Below, piece by piece: positions 1 to 8,448 of a stretch of 64,000 nt of DNA (position 1 is its first letter; the number at the start of each line of letters is the position of its first letter). The DNA lies in contig NZ_JAHRIB010000167.1 in NCBI RefSeq assembly GCF_019090165.1, forward strand, positions 21,663 to 85,662, read 5' to 3'. The notes under the pieces are model-generated. The model searched no databases, was not told the origin of the DNA, and saw nothing but the letters and a program-made list of their open reading frames with translations. The position numbers and the translations under genes are program-made. The stretch is from Streptomyces sp. BV286. GTDB lineage: Bacteria > Actinomycetota > Actinomycetes > Streptomycetales > Streptomycetaceae.

Positions 1-1
1 C

Positions 2-2197
2 TCCACCACCCCGGAAGGCCGGGCCGCACAGCGAGCCGCAGACCGCCTGGACGCAGCGACGGGCAACGAGCCCGAGCGCGGCCGTCCGGAGCCGGGCACG
101 ATCGGCGCCGTGGGCGTGGGCGACACGGTCACGCTCCCGGACGAGTTCGACCCGAACACCATGACCGCCTACCGCATCGTCCTCATCGAGGAGGCCCCCG
201 CCGGCGTGCGGACACTGACGATCGAGGACGGCGACGGACTGCGCTTCAAGCGGTCCATGGCCTCATCCGAGGCGCTGTACCAACTGCCCGACCCCGAAGC
301 CCCGTCCACCGACCCCGACGACGAAGAACGCGACCCGAACCCGGTACGGGACGCGGACAAGGTCCGCTCCGACTACGCGGACTCCGTGACGCGCGCGGTG
401 ATCGACGAGGCCGTGCAGGGCACCACCACCCCCGGCAGCATCCACCAACTCCGCGAGCAGATCGCACAGCAGCTCACCCCCCAGGCCCTGCGCGCGGCCA
501 TGCGCCGGGCCCGCAATACGGCGCTGACCGCGATCAACGACGCTGGCTTCACAGGCGAAGAGCGGGACGAGCTGGTGAAGTCGCTTCGCGAGGAAGCCGC
601 CCGCGCCCGCACCGATGCCATCCGCGCCGCGGTGCGCACGCTGGACGACCTGGAACCGCTGGACGGAGAGACGGAAGAGGACACCGCCCGCCGGGCGGCT
701 GACCTGCTGCGCCTGATCCCGGAAGCCCTGCGCAACCGGCTGGCCGATGACGACAGCAGCGATGGCGACACCGGCGTCAACGATGCCGTGAACCGGCACG
801 CGGACGACGCAGTGGGCGAAGCCCTTCAGGACGCCGCCGCCGGCGGACCGCTCACCGAGGAGCGCGCGGGCCGCATCGTGCGGCAGCTGGCTTCCCGCAT
901 GGACGGAGACCGGGCCGCCACCGCGCAGCGGATCGCCACCACGCTGCCCGCGGCCGACCGGCCCGCGATCCTGCCGCACATCGTGGCCGCGCTCGTCGCC
1001 ATCGCGCGGAAGGTCATCGCCGTGATCGCGTCTCTCCTGAGGGCCCTGGCCAAGGCCTGGCGCCGCAGCCGCGAGAGCCTGGCCCGGTTCCGCCGGAACC
1101 TCGCGCAGCGCATCAGGACGTGGCCGGAGACGCGGCGCCTGCGCCGTCTGGCCGCCGCGGCGAACGTTCCCGTGCCGGACGACAGCATGTCACTCGGTGA
1201 CCGCATGGCCCACTGGGCGCGGCTCATGCCCGCCCCGGGCCGGTTCGGTCAGGTCTCCCGCCGGGCCCGCTGGTACCGGCCGACCAGCCGCTCGTCCCTG
1301 GCTTCCGGACAGCTCCCGCAGGTGCAGGACGGTGTGCGCTGGATGGCGGACCGTGCCGCGGACGGCGGGCCCGGCCCGCAGGCCCTGCGCCACCTGGCGG
1401 CAGTCCGCGCGGCCGGACAGGACGTGGACGCAGAGGTGGCCTCCCGCCTTGCCGGTGCGACGCCGGAGCTCGGCGACGACCCACACGGCACTGTCCGGCA
1501 CGTCACCCGCTACGCCGACATCACGGAGGCGCGCCTGCGTGACCTGCAAGCGGCGGCGGCCGGCGGCGCTCCGGACGCGGATCTGGAGATCGCGGCCGCC
1601 CGCGTTGAGGCGCAGTCCGCTAGGCAGGAAGCCACCCGGCTGCGGCAGGCCTACGCCGCGTCGCTGCCGGAGGTGGTGCGCGACATCCTGGCCGAGGTCC
1701 GCGAGATGGGGCCGGGTACCACGGCGACGCTGGTGACCACCGAAGGAAGCGATGCGGACGCCGTGCGCTCCCTCACGGACATCGCCCAGTTCGTCCCTCG
1801 CGACTGGCTGTCTCCGACGGAGTCCCGGTTCATCTCGGCTCGCGGCGGCGACGCCGGCGGCTACGACCCGGACAACCGGACGGCGACCGTCGCCGACCTC
1901 GGGGACGGCGGCCGACGTACGGCCGCGTACGCCCTGCTCGCGCACCTTCAGCAGCACTACCCGGACCTGCTGGCCGCACAGGAGGCCTTCGCCTTCACAC
2001 GCACCCACAGCGGCCGTGTGGGGGCGCGGCGCCGCACGGCGCTGGACAGGCTCCTCGCGCGGCTGTTCAGCAACCCCGATGGGCGGGACAGCAGCGGCGA
2101 CCTGGTGCCGCGCGGCCTGGAGACGATGTTCGATGGCGACTGGTACAAGGACGATGACCTGCGGGCCTTCCTCCTTGGACTGCTCGCCACCCGGTAG
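2..2197 (+). CDS. Partial head-morphogenesis protein, 5' end outside window
   Basis: The reading frame is open back to the first base of the window, so the gene starts upstream; 732 codons are visible. The product is Arg/Ala-rich and mostly helical, with long charged helices around the first 250 residues, a basic Leu-rich stretch encoded near 0.99-1.15 kb, and a more globular C-terminal 130 residues. It sits directly before the prohead protease and capsid genes, the position of portal or MuF-type minor head proteins in siphoviruses. I do not recognise a catalytic motif. A portal C-terminal extension, a minor head protein or an injected virion protein are all possible; the head role is inferred from position only. 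Confidence 0.6.
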   Translation, partial: STTPEGRAAQRAADRLDAATGNEPERGRPEPGTIGAVGVGDTVTLPDEFDPNTMTAYRIVLIEEAPAGVRTLTIEDGDGLRFKRSMASSEALYQLPDPEAPSTDPDDEERDPNPVRDADKVRSDYADSVTRAVIDEAVQGTTTPGSIHQLREQIAQQLTPQALRAAMRRARNTALTAINDAGFTGEERDELVKSLREEAARARTDAIRAAVRTLDDLEPLDGETEEDTARRAADLLRLIPEALRNRLADDDSSDGDTGVNDAVNRHADDAVGEALQDAAAGGPLTEERAGRIVRQLASRMDGDRAATAQRIATTLPAADRPAILPHIVAALVAIARKVIAVIASLLRALAKAWRRSRESLARFRRNLAQRIRTWPETRRLRRLAAAANVPVPDDSMSLGDRMAHWARLMPAPGRFGQVSRRARWYRPTSRSSLASGQLPQVQDGVRWMADRAADGGPGPQALRHLAAVRAAGQDVDAEVASRLAGATPELGDDPHGTVRHVTRYADITEARLRDLQAAAAGGAPDADLEIAAARVEAQSARQEATRLRQAYAASLPEVVRDILAEVREMGPGTTATLVTTEGSDADAVRSLTDIAQFVPRDWLSPTESRFISARGGDAGGYDPDNRTATVADLGDGGRRTAAYALLAHLQQHYPDLLAAQEAFAFTRTHSGRVGARRRTALDRLLARLFSNPDGRDSSGDLVPRGLETMFDGDWYKDDDLRAFLLGLLATR

Positions 2198-2209
2198 AAG
2201 GAGAACAGC

Positions 2210-2443
2210 ATGAGGGTCATAGGCACGCTGGACGACGGCGCGGCCTACGACGTGGAGGTCAGCGGTCGGACAGACCGGCCGGTGACCGGCTCCCGCCGCG
2301 TGCGGGCCCTGGTCGAGCAGCACACCGGGAGACCGGTCCTGCTCGGCCCACACGGGCCTCAGCGCGTGCTGGAGGCCACGGACACGGCCGCGGTCCTCGC
2401 GCTACTGCGCGAGCACACTACGGTTGTAGAGGCGATGGCGTGA
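2210..2443 (+). CDS. Small hypothetical protein (77 aa)
   Basis: Starts 12 bases after the preceding stop with a clear ribosome binding site (AGAAGGAG) nine bases before ATG, so it is translated with the head operon. The 77-residue product has alternating strand-like segments and no Cys, signal peptide or membrane segment. No family recognised. Its last 26 bases overlap the end of the convergent toxin gene, which suggests the toxin-antitoxin pair was inserted at its 3' end. Confidence 0.65.
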   Translation: MRVIGTLDDGAAYDVEVSGRTDRPVTGSRRVRALVEQHTGRPVLLGPHGPQRVLEATDTAAVLALLREHTTVVEAMA

Positions 2444-2681
2444 TGGAGAAGACCCACAGGTGCGGGTCCGGCCCCGGAATGATCACGTAGAAGAGGATGG
2501 CGGCGCGCGTCGCGATGACGCGCACCGACTCGTCCATCTCGTACTTATCGGCTTGCGGCCAACCCCACGGGTCCTCGCAGGCGCGGAGCAGCGCGTCCTG
2601 CAGCTCCTTGCGGGCGGCGGCGGGGAGGTCACGGATCGTCGCGCCGACGTTGGGCGCGATCCGCGCAGGTACCGCGGTCAC
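2418..2681 (-). CDS. RelE/ParE-type toxin
   Basis: An 87-residue basic protein with the RelE/ParE layout: an N-terminal helical hairpin (DLPAAARKELQDALLRACED), then strands containing ESVRVIATRAAILFYVI and a final HLWVFSI strand. RelE/ParE toxins cleave ribosome-bound mRNA or poison gyrase; which one applies cannot be read from the sequence. Its start overlaps the stop of the upstream gene 2678-2917 by four bases (ATGA), the usual antitoxin-first arrangement. It lies on the opposite strand inside the head operon. In a plasmid prophage it would serve as an addiction module. Confidence 0.68.
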   Translation of the reverse strand: MTAVPARIAPNVGATIRDLPAAARKELQDALLRACEDPWGWPQADKYEMDESVRVIATRAAILFYVIIPGPDPHLWVFSITPSPLQP

Positions 2682-2917
2682 TGCGCGAAGACCTCATCGA
2701 GGCTCATCGCGCCAGTCTCGGGCCGCCCGTCAGCATTCCACTGCTCGAAGTCGGCGCGAGCCTTCTCAAGGGCGCGCTCCTCGTGATCGGTGCCCAGCGT
2801 CTCCGCCTTCTGTAGCACCCGCGCCACGTACTCCTCCACCGTCAGGCCATGGCGCCGAGCGGACTCGGCTACCTGACCCGCCAGGCGGTCATCAACGGAC
2901 ACCATCAGCTCAGTCAT
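2678..2917 (-). CDS. Ribbon-helix-helix antitoxin
   Basis: The 79-residue product begins TELMVSVDDRLAGQVAES, a typical MetJ/Arc-type strand plus helix, followed by HGLTVEEYVARVLQKAET as the second helix and an acidic C-terminal tail ending SLDEVFAQ that would bind the toxin. I chose the internal ATG at 2917 because the strand starts there; an upstream ATG at 2962 would add 15 unrelated residues. It is translationally coupled to the toxin and probably autoregulates the pair from the 46-base gap shared with the divergent gene after 2964. Confidence 0.7.
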   Translation of the reverse strand: MTELMVSVDDRLAGQVAESARRHGLTVEEYVARVLQKAETLGTDHEERALEKARADFEQWNADGRPETGAMSLDEVFAQ

Positions 2918-2963
2918 GCTCCCGAGGGTAGCCGCATGGCCTAGGCCACGGCAGAGGTTCACG

Positions 2964-2999
2964 CCCGAGACGTAAACGGCCCCGGCTATGAGTCTGCGC
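2964..2999 (+). promoter_or_regulatory. Late-type (ECF-like) promoter element, weak -10
   Basis: CCCGAGACGTAAAC at 2964-2977 matches the upstream box found before the other late units, but the hexamer 16 bases later (CTGCGC) fits poorly. If transcription starts near 3010, the start codon of the next gene would be the ATG at 3036 rather than 2988. Confidence 0.4.
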
Positions 3000-3659
3000 C
3001 TCGTGGACTACGCATACTCGCTGAAGAACCTGCCCATGCCCAACGATCCGGCCGCCGAAGACCCGGCCGCGCCACCGCCTCCGGAGCTTCAACCTCCACA
3101 GGAGGACGATGGGCGCCCCTGGGCCGGAGCTGTCTACGACGAGGGTGACGAGACCGACCCTGCGCAGGCTTACGCCGCGCTCTCTGGCCCCAACGGTGAG
3201 CAAGCCTGGCTGGACAAGGCGGAGGACGGCACCCTCACCGGCTGGGTGCGGGATGAGACAGGACAGGTGTGGCGGTACTCCGACCTGGACACCTGGGCGC
3301 TTGACGTGGACGACGCCGGCATGAAGGAGACCGGCGGCACGCACGGCGAGCCTGCGGGCGAGGAACTGGATCCGGTCGCGGGCGACCCGGGCGCAGCACC
3401 CGGGCAGGAGGCCGGCCCGCCCGGCTTCGGGACCGCTGACGAGGCCTTCACCCCCGGTAGCAGTGACGACCAGGCCGGTGACCCGGACACCGAAGAAGAC
3501 CCTGACGGCGACGACACGGATGACTCCGAGGACGACGGCGACGAGGACCCGTTCGAGGAGGACCCGGACGAGGACCCGCAGGGTGATGAAGAGGGGAAGC
3601 CGAAGGCCAAGAAGGGAGGCAAGAGCAAGGGCGGTAAGGGCGGCAAGCCGTGGGAGTGA
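2988..3659 (+). CDS. Acidic, low-complexity head-region protein
   Basis: A 223-residue protein with a short ordered centre (Trp/Tyr-containing segment around residues 40-105, including DKAEDGTLTGWVRDETGQVW), then a long Asp/Glu/Pro-rich acidic region and a Lys/Gly-rich basic tail. It lies between the first head gene and the prohead protease. The acidic-then-basic composition suits a scaffold-like or DNA-packaging accessory role, but no family is recognised. No Shine-Dalgarno precedes ATG 2988; the internal ATG at 3036 is an alternative start that fits the promoter spacing better. Confidence 0.6.
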   Translation: MSLRLVDYAYSLKNLPMPNDPAAEDPAAPPPPELQPPQEDDGRPWAGAVYDEGDETDPAQAYAALSGPNGEQAWLDKAEDGTLTGWVRDETGQVWRYSDLDTWALDVDDAGMKETGGTHGEPAGEELDPVAGDPGAAPGQEAGPPGFGTADEAFTPGSSDDQAGDPDTEEDPDGDDTDDSEDDGDEDPFEEDPDEDPQGDEEGKPKAKKGGKSKGGKGGKPWE

Positions 3660-3694
3660 GCCGCATGCGTGGGCGGACCGCCCGAAGAGCCAGC

Positions 3695-3729
3695 GCAGGA
3701 CGGTAACCCCTCGGCGGGGGCACGGTGCG
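3695..3729 (+). promoter_or_regulatory. Late-type (ECF-like) promoter before prohead protease
   Basis: GCAGGACGGTAAC ends at 3707; 16 bases later stands GGTGCG (3724-3729). The box ends 55 bases before the GTG of the protease gene, leaving a short leader that contains its ribosome binding site. Confidence 0.5.
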
Positions 3730-3762
3730 CAGCGCTCGCGAAGTCCGCCAGGAGGAAGCCCC

Positions 3763-5781
3763 GTGCCCCGTACCCCGCCCCCGCTCAACAAGCCGGTCAC
3801 CCGCGCCCCGCTGGGCCGGGGCATGACCCGTGCCATCTTCGCCGTGACTGGCGTCGTCGACGACGTCCAGGACCTGATCCTGCCCGGGGCGTTTACACGC
3901 ACCCTGGCCACCCGTCGAGTGAAGTCGGTGTGGCATCACGACTGGAAGGACCCGGTCGGCACCGTGCTTGAGGTGGAGGAGTGGAGACCGGGCGATCCCC
4001 GGTTCGCCAGCCTCCCGGACGGCGCCGTGTGGCCGAGCGACGCGGGCGCCCTGGTCGCCACCGTCCGATTCAACATGCGCACTTCCCGCGGCCGGGACGC
4101 CTACGAGCAGGTCAAGGACTGGCACGACCACGGTGAAGCGCAGTTCTCCATCGGCTACAAGGTCACCCCCGGTGGCGCGTCCAAACGGCACGACGGCGTA
4201 CGGATCATCCACGACCTGGAGCTGTACGAGATCAGCCCCGTCCTGCACGGCGCTCACCCCCTGACCCGCAGTCTCGAAGTGAAGGCCGTGGCGGGCACCG
4301 CGGGCATAGACCTGGAACACAAGGCGATCTGGTCCGCAGTGGCGTTGAAGGCCGCCGAAACGAACGCCGGCCGCGGCGCGATGATCGCGCTGAGCCTCCC
4401 GCCGGAGGTGGCCGCGAAAATCGCACACCCCGAGGGCACCACTCCCGAGAACCTGCACATCACCCTGGCCTACCTCGGGGACGCCGCGGCGCTTGGCGGC
4501 CACCCCGACGACCTGCGCGACATCGTCACCCCCGCGATCAGCGAGGCCAGCCCCATCAAGGGCAGCATCGGCGGCATCGGCCGCTTCCCCGACAGGGGGG
4601 ACGGTGAGCCGGCCTGGGTTCCCGTGGACGTGCCGGGCCTAGCCGAACTCAGGCAGCGGGTCGTGGAAGTCCTGGGGACCTCGATCTACTCCGAGCAGCT
4701 GGACGACTCGCACGGCTACACCCCGCACATCACCCTCGGCTACGACCTCCCGGACATCGAGCCCGTGGGCCCCATCCCGGTTACGTTCGATCAGATCCAC
4801 GTCGTACGAGGCGAAGACGACTGGTTCGTGCCGCTCGGGCAGACCAAGGCTGACGCGACCACGCCGGCCCCGCCCGCGTCTGCCCCGGCTCCTGCGCCGG
4901 TGGAGTCCAAGTCGGCCGCGCAGATCGTGCTCGAAGCCAAGTCCGCCCACCGCACGGTCGAGCGCAAATCGGCCGCGCAGATCGTCCTCGAAGCCAAGTC
5001 CGCCGCCCCCATCCCGGAGACCGCCCCCATGCGCCCCATGCCCTTGTCTTACGAGCAGCTGCACGCCCGCCTCACCGACTCCGTCCGCCAGCTGTGGAAG
5101 TCCGACGACAAGAAGATCGACTGCTGGGTGTGCGTGGAGGCGACCTACCCCGACCACGTCATCGCCACCCGCCACGAAGACGGCTCCAGCAGCACCTACT
5201 CCATCCCCTACGTCGTAGCCGGCCGGGACATCGACCTCGGCACCCCCACCGAGGTCGAACTGACCACCGTGGCACTCCCCGTCGGCGGCGCGAGCCACCC
5301 CGTGGGCGGCGACGAGGAGACCGTTGCCCGCTACGTGCAGCCCACGGCCGCCGTACTGGACGACGCCACAGCCCTGATCGAGGTGTCCGGCGCGGGACCC
5401 GACCACCTTCAGCACCTCCAGCCGAAGATCACCCAACTCCTCGCCACACTCGCGAAGAAGGGCCTCCCCATGGACAAGCACACCGGCTCGGCCGCCCCCG
5501 CAGGCTCCTCCCTCGACCTGTGGGACTCCGACTTTGAGATCACCGACGGCTGGGACGACGAGGACGAGTCGGCCCTCGGCGGCGACCCTGTTCCCCCGGG
5601 GAACACCTCGCAACAGGGCGATGGCCGCGCCATGCCAAGCGGGGTACCGCGCGAGGGCGGCCCGGAGTCGGAAGCCTCGCCGTACGAGGGCGACCCGATG
5701 ACAGACGACGAAGACACGGACGGCCAAGTCCGCCTGGATGCCGACGAAGTCAAATCCGCACTCGCCGCACTGACCCTCTGA
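3763..5781 (+). CDS. HK97-type prohead protease fused to 2H phosphoesterase domain
   Basis: 672 residues. Residues 1-175 are an S78 prohead protease: His58/His59 in KSVWHHDW and Ser129 in QFSIGYK are the expected catalytic His and Ser. Residues 200-365 form a 2H phosphoesterase (LigT/2'-5' RNA ligase fold) with both H-x-T signatures, His232/Thr234 and His322/Thr324. A linker follows with a near-duplicated ~12-residue ERKSAAQIVLEAKSA unit, then a C-terminal ~250 residues including a compact segment (YEQLHARLTDSVRQLW...) and an acidic tail. The protease cleaves capsid and scaffold during maturation; the 2H domain would hydrolyse 2',3' or cyclic phosphodiester bonds. The GTG at 3763 has AGGAGGAAG in front; the frame is open further upstream but without homology. 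A palindrome of the parS-like family lies inside the gene (5589-5605). Confidence 0.88.
   Translation: MPRTPPPLNKPVTRAPLGRGMTRAIFAVTGVVDDVQDLILPGAFTRTLATRRVKSVWHHDWKDPVGTVLEVEEWRPGDPRFASLPDGAVWPSDAGALVATVRFNMRTSRGRDAYEQVKDWHDHGEAQFSIGYKVTPGGASKRHDGVRIIHDLELYEISPVLHGAHPLTRSLEVKAVAGTAGIDLEHKAIWSAVALKAAETNAGRGAMIALSLPPEVAAKIAHPEGTTPENLHITLAYLGDAAALGGHPDDLRDIVTPAISEASPIKGSIGGIGRFPDRGDGEPAWVPVDVPGLAELRQRVVEVLGTSIYSEQLDDSHGYTPHITLGYDLPDIEPVGPIPVTFDQIHVVRGEDDWFVPLGQTKADATTPAPPASAPAPAPVESKSAAQIVLEAKSAHRTVERKSAAQIVLEAKSAAPIPETAPMRPMPLSYEQLHARLTDSVRQLWKSDDKKIDCWVCVEATYPDHVIATRHEDGSSSTYSIPYVVAGRDIDLGTPTEVELTTVALPVGGASHPVGGDEETVARYVQPTAAVLDDATALIEVSGAGPDHLQHLQPKITQLLATLAKKGLPMDKHTGSAAPAGSSLDLWDSDFEITDGWDDEDESALGGDPVPPGNTSQQGDGRAMPSGVPREGGPESEASPYEGDPMTDDEDTDGQVRLDADEVKSALAALTL
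5589..5605. promoter_or_regulatory. parS-like palindrome, copy 1
   Basis: Perfect 17-base palindrome TGTTCCCC-C-GGGGAACA inside the protease gene, coding for the residues VPPGN. This copy has C at the centre. Confidence 0.6.
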
Positions 5782-5830
5782 CCTGCACAGACACCGGTCT
5801 CCCGGGTGCGTGGACTTCCGTGCCCGGCAG

Positions 5831-5866
5831 CCCGAGACGGTAACACCCGCACTCACCTTTCATGCG
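5831..5866 (+). promoter_or_regulatory. Late-type promoter box before capsid gene
   Basis: CCCGAGACGGTAAC (5831-5844) is a full match to the upstream box, but the hexamer 16 bases on (CATGCG) is poor. The 105-base distance to the capsid ATG is about twice the usual one. Between them lies a GC-rich stretch with a complementary pair CGCGTTCGAGGCG, which could shape the capsid leader. Confidence 0.4.
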
Positions 5867-5949
5867 CCTCGCGTTCGAGGCGTCCCGGTGCTGGCCGGGC
5901 GAGCGACGCACGCCATCGCCCGTCCAGCACAGGAGAGTGCAACCACACC

Positions 5950-7260
5950 ATGGCTACCGCCACCGACAAGAGCCTCATCCGGTCCCTGAAGGGCCAGCTC
6001 GCGGAGAAGTCCGCGGAGGCCGAGCGCATCGCCGGAACCTTCAAGGAAGAGAACGGCGCGTTCGTCGTCAGCACCGATCAGCGCAACTCGTACGTCAAGG
6101 CCGTCAAGGACGCCCAGGAGATCAAGGGTCTCCTCGACGCCGCCCAGGGCGCCGAAACCCTGACCGGCTACCTCGACGCCCCCGAGGGCACCCCGGCCGC
6201 CGGGCAGTACTACGGCAGCTCCGCGAACGCTGGCATGGAGGCCAAAAGCCTCGGCGACTACTTCGTCGAATCCGGCGCCTTCCAGCGCGCCCGCGAGGGC
6301 GAGTTCAAGGAACGCCCGTACATCCGCGCCGAGATCGAGGGCAAGTCGATCTACTCCCTCTCGGCTGGCACCCACACCATCCAGGCCCTGGGCTCCGCGC
6401 AGGATCTCGGCATAACTGAGGCACAGCGCCGCAAGTGGCACATCCGGGACCTTTTCCCCAAGGCCAAGACCAAGAGCGCGGTGCTCATCGGGATCCGCGA
6501 GACCGGGTGGGTGAACAATGCCCGCCAGGTCGCGGAGCGCAGGGCCGCCGACGGCGTGAGCGCACCGACCGGCCTCGACAGCGACGTCTTCGGCCGGGCA
6601 CCCCGCTCGAAGCTGAAGCTCGAAACGATCAATTTCCCGATCGCGGAAATTGCGCACATGTTGGACAGCCACAAGAACATCCTTTCGGACGAGCCGAGGC
6701 TGAAGCAGTTCATCAACTCGCGCCTGGTGGAGGGCATCAAGTTCGCGGAGGATTACGACCTGCTCCACAGCTCCGGCGCCGACGGCACGTCCATCACGGG
6801 CCTGTTCAACACCCCGGGCGTTCAGACCTACACCGGCGACCCGAAGGACAAGTTCAGCATCCAGATGCGACGAGCGCTGACCAGGTCGCTGCTCGCCGAG
6901 TACGAGCCGACCGGCATCGTCCTGAGCCCGACGCGCTGGGAGCAGGTGGAGGTCGAGACCGACGACACCGGCGCGTTCCGCGTAGCGCTCCAGGTCGCCG
7001 TCGGCGCCCAGAAGCGCGTATGGCGCCTGAACGTGGTCGAGACGACCGCCATGCCGGACGACAACTACCTGATCGGCTCCTTCGGCATGGGAGCCCAGCT
7101 GTATGACCGCGAGAACGTCTCGGTCACCGTCTCCTCGGAGAACAGCGACAACTTTGAGAGGGGCGTTCTGACATTCCGCGCCGACGAAAGGGTCGCGCTT
7201 GAGATTTCGCGACCCGAGAGTTTCGTCATCGGTTCGTGGACCGAGCCGACCGGCAACTGA
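5950..7260 (+). CDS. Major capsid protein, HK97 fold
   Basis: 436 residues. An N-terminal ~100-residue helical delta-like region (AEKSAEAERIAGTFKEENGAF) is followed by the phage capsid domain: LGITEAQRRKWHIRDLFPKA, the EETGW-like IRETGWVNNARQVAERRA, IAEIAHMLDSHKNILSDEP and the P-domain-like FAEDYDLLHSSG...GLFNTPGV, with the C-terminal VLTFRADERVALEISRPESF typical of HK97-type capsids. The ATG at 5950 follows CAGGAGAGTGCAACCACACC; in-frame upstream sequence is non-homologous leader. It follows the protease directly, as in HK97. Confidence 0.9.
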   Translation: MATATDKSLIRSLKGQLAEKSAEAERIAGTFKEENGAFVVSTDQRNSYVKAVKDAQEIKGLLDAAQGAETLTGYLDAPEGTPAAGQYYGSSANAGMEAKSLGDYFVESGAFQRAREGEFKERPYIRAEIEGKSIYSLSAGTHTIQALGSAQDLGITEAQRRKWHIRDLFPKAKTKSAVLIGIRETGWVNNARQVAERRAADGVSAPTGLDSDVFGRAPRSKLKLETINFPIAEIAHMLDSHKNILSDEPRLKQFINSRLVEGIKFAEDYDLLHSSGADGTSITGLFNTPGVQTYTGDPKDKFSIQMRRALTRSLLAEYEPTGIVLSPTRWEQVEVETDDTGAFRVALQVAVGAQKRVWRLNVVETTAMPDDNYLIGSFGMGAQLYDRENVSVTVSSENSDNFERGVLTFRADERVALEISRPESFVIGSWTEPTGN

Positions 7261-7417
7261 TCCTCTGACCTGGGAAAACGCCAGTTCCAGGGACGCGGAT
7301 AACTTCGACAGGAGTCCACTCACCTTCCGGGCTGACACTCACCCTGAGCCAGACCATCCGCGGGGCCCGACCACACGGTCCGGCCCCGCGCTCCGTACAT
7401 AGAGAAGGGAAACCCTC

Positions 7418-7900
7418 ATGGGAGTCTTCAACGCGGCAGGCGCACGACTGACCCGCACCGCCTTCCCCGCGGCCGACGCCCCCGACCCGCTGAAGCGGGT
7501 CACCGCAGACGTATACGCGACCCGCGCACACGACGCCGGCACCCGCCCCTCCGACAGCCGTGACGGTGTTCCGGAGGGCTCCATCAAGACCCTGCTCTAC
7601 AAGACGGGCACGATCCTGCGCGCTTCGCAGATCGACGCTCTGTTCCCGCCTGCGGCCATCGCCGCCGTCAGCCCGCAGACCGGCCCGGCCGCGGGCGGCA
7701 CCGTCGTCACCATCACCGGCACCAACCTCGACGGCGTCACCGAGGTGAAGTTCGGCGCCACAGCAGGCACCGCGCTCAAGGTGCTGTCCTCCGGCAAGCT
7801 TCGGGTCACCACTCCGGCCGCTACGGCGGGCGCGGTCAACGTCGTCGCCGCTGACGACGCGGGCCCCGTCACCAAGACCGGCGGCTTCACCTTCGCCTGA
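7418..7900 (+). CDS. Head decoration-like protein with IPT/TIG domain
   Basis: 160 residues with good ribosome binding site (AGAAGGGA). Residues 1-75 are head-specific and unrecognised; residues 78-160 form an Ig-like IPT/TIG domain (ISPQTGPAAGGT-type entry seen here as VSPQTGPAAGGTVVTITG, then VTEVKFGATAGTALKVLSSG and VNVVAADDAGPV). Ig-like domains in phage head proteins usually decorate the capsid surface and stick to carbohydrates. Location straight after the capsid gene supports a decoration or capsid-accessory role. The 157-base gap before it holds only a weak GGGACGCGGATAAC relative of the late box. Confidence 0.7.
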   Translation: MGVFNAAGARLTRTAFPAADAPDPLKRVTADVYATRAHDAGTRPSDSRDGVPEGSIKTLLYKTGTILRASQIDALFPPAAIAAVSPQTGPAAGGTVVTITGTNLDGVTEVKFGATAGTALKVLSSGKLRVTTPAATAGAVNVVAADDAGPVTKTGGFTFA

Positions 7901-7935
7901 CCGAGACGGTAGGGCCGCGCAAGGGCCAGGGTCCT
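7901..7935 (+). promoter_or_regulatory. Late-type (ECF-like) promoter
   Basis: CCGAGACGGTAG (7901-7912) overlaps the bases right after the preceding stop; GGTCCT follows at 7930-7935 with 16-base spacing. The downstream gene starts 54 bases after the box. Confidence 0.5.
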
Positions 7936-7966
7936 CCTTCACGTCCACGACATGCAGGAGGACCCT

Positions 7967-8437
7967 GTGCCACCCCGTACTCGCAAGAATGAGGCCGACC
8001 CCGAGGGGCAGATCCCGGACACCGTCGAGACCACCGCGGCGGAAGCCGCCGAGGACAAGGCGGTGCCTGCTCACACCGAGACTAAGACGCCCATCGTGGC
8101 GCCGCTGGAGCCCCCGGCCGAGTCCCTGCCCGATCCCGTCCCCGAACCAGTACTGCTGACCACCGCTCAGCAACTCCTCCCCGCCACCGCGCTCGGCGAC
8201 ATCGTCGACGAGGCCACCGGCGAGCACCCGGCCGACCCCAACACGGTGTTCGTGCCCGTCGACCAGTACGGCAACGTCCACCGCTGCACCGCCCGTCTGG
8301 TCGAGCACGTGGGGATGGGCGCGTACAACACGCCCGCCACCCGCCTGCTCGTGCCGGTCGACGCCCAGCTCAAGCGCCACCAGATGGAGCGGGTCGTCAA
8401 CCGGCTCCGTGCCCAGCTCGACGCGGCCGCAGAGTAG
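7967..8437 (+). CDS. Hypothetical head-tail region protein
   Basis: 156 residues. The first ~60 residues are acidic and disordered; the rest (TAQQLLPATALGDIVDEATG...VPVDQYGNVHRCTARLVEHVG...RLLVPVDAQLKRHQMERVVNRL) looks folded and ends in a helix. GTG 7967 is chosen because AGGAGGACCCT sits directly before it; an ATG at 7952 would place the ribosome binding site inside the coding region. Position between decoration protein and connector suggests a capsid or connector accessory protein. No family recognised. Confidence 0.65.
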   Translation: MPPRTRKNEADPEGQIPDTVETTAAEAAEDKAVPAHTETKTPIVAPLEPPAESLPDPVPEPVLLTTAQQLLPATALGDIVDEATGEHPADPNTVFVPVDQYGNVHRCTARLVEHVGMGAYNTPATRLLVPVDAQLKRHQMERVVNRLRAQLDAAAE

Positions 8438-8448
8438 GGAGCGAGCAG

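Noticed and set aside
1190..2353. Long minus-strand open frames opposite head genes
   Set aside because: They are antisense shadows caused by high GC3: no ribosome binding sites, Arg/Pro/Gly/Val-biased composition and no recognisable domains, while the plus-strand frame is coherent.
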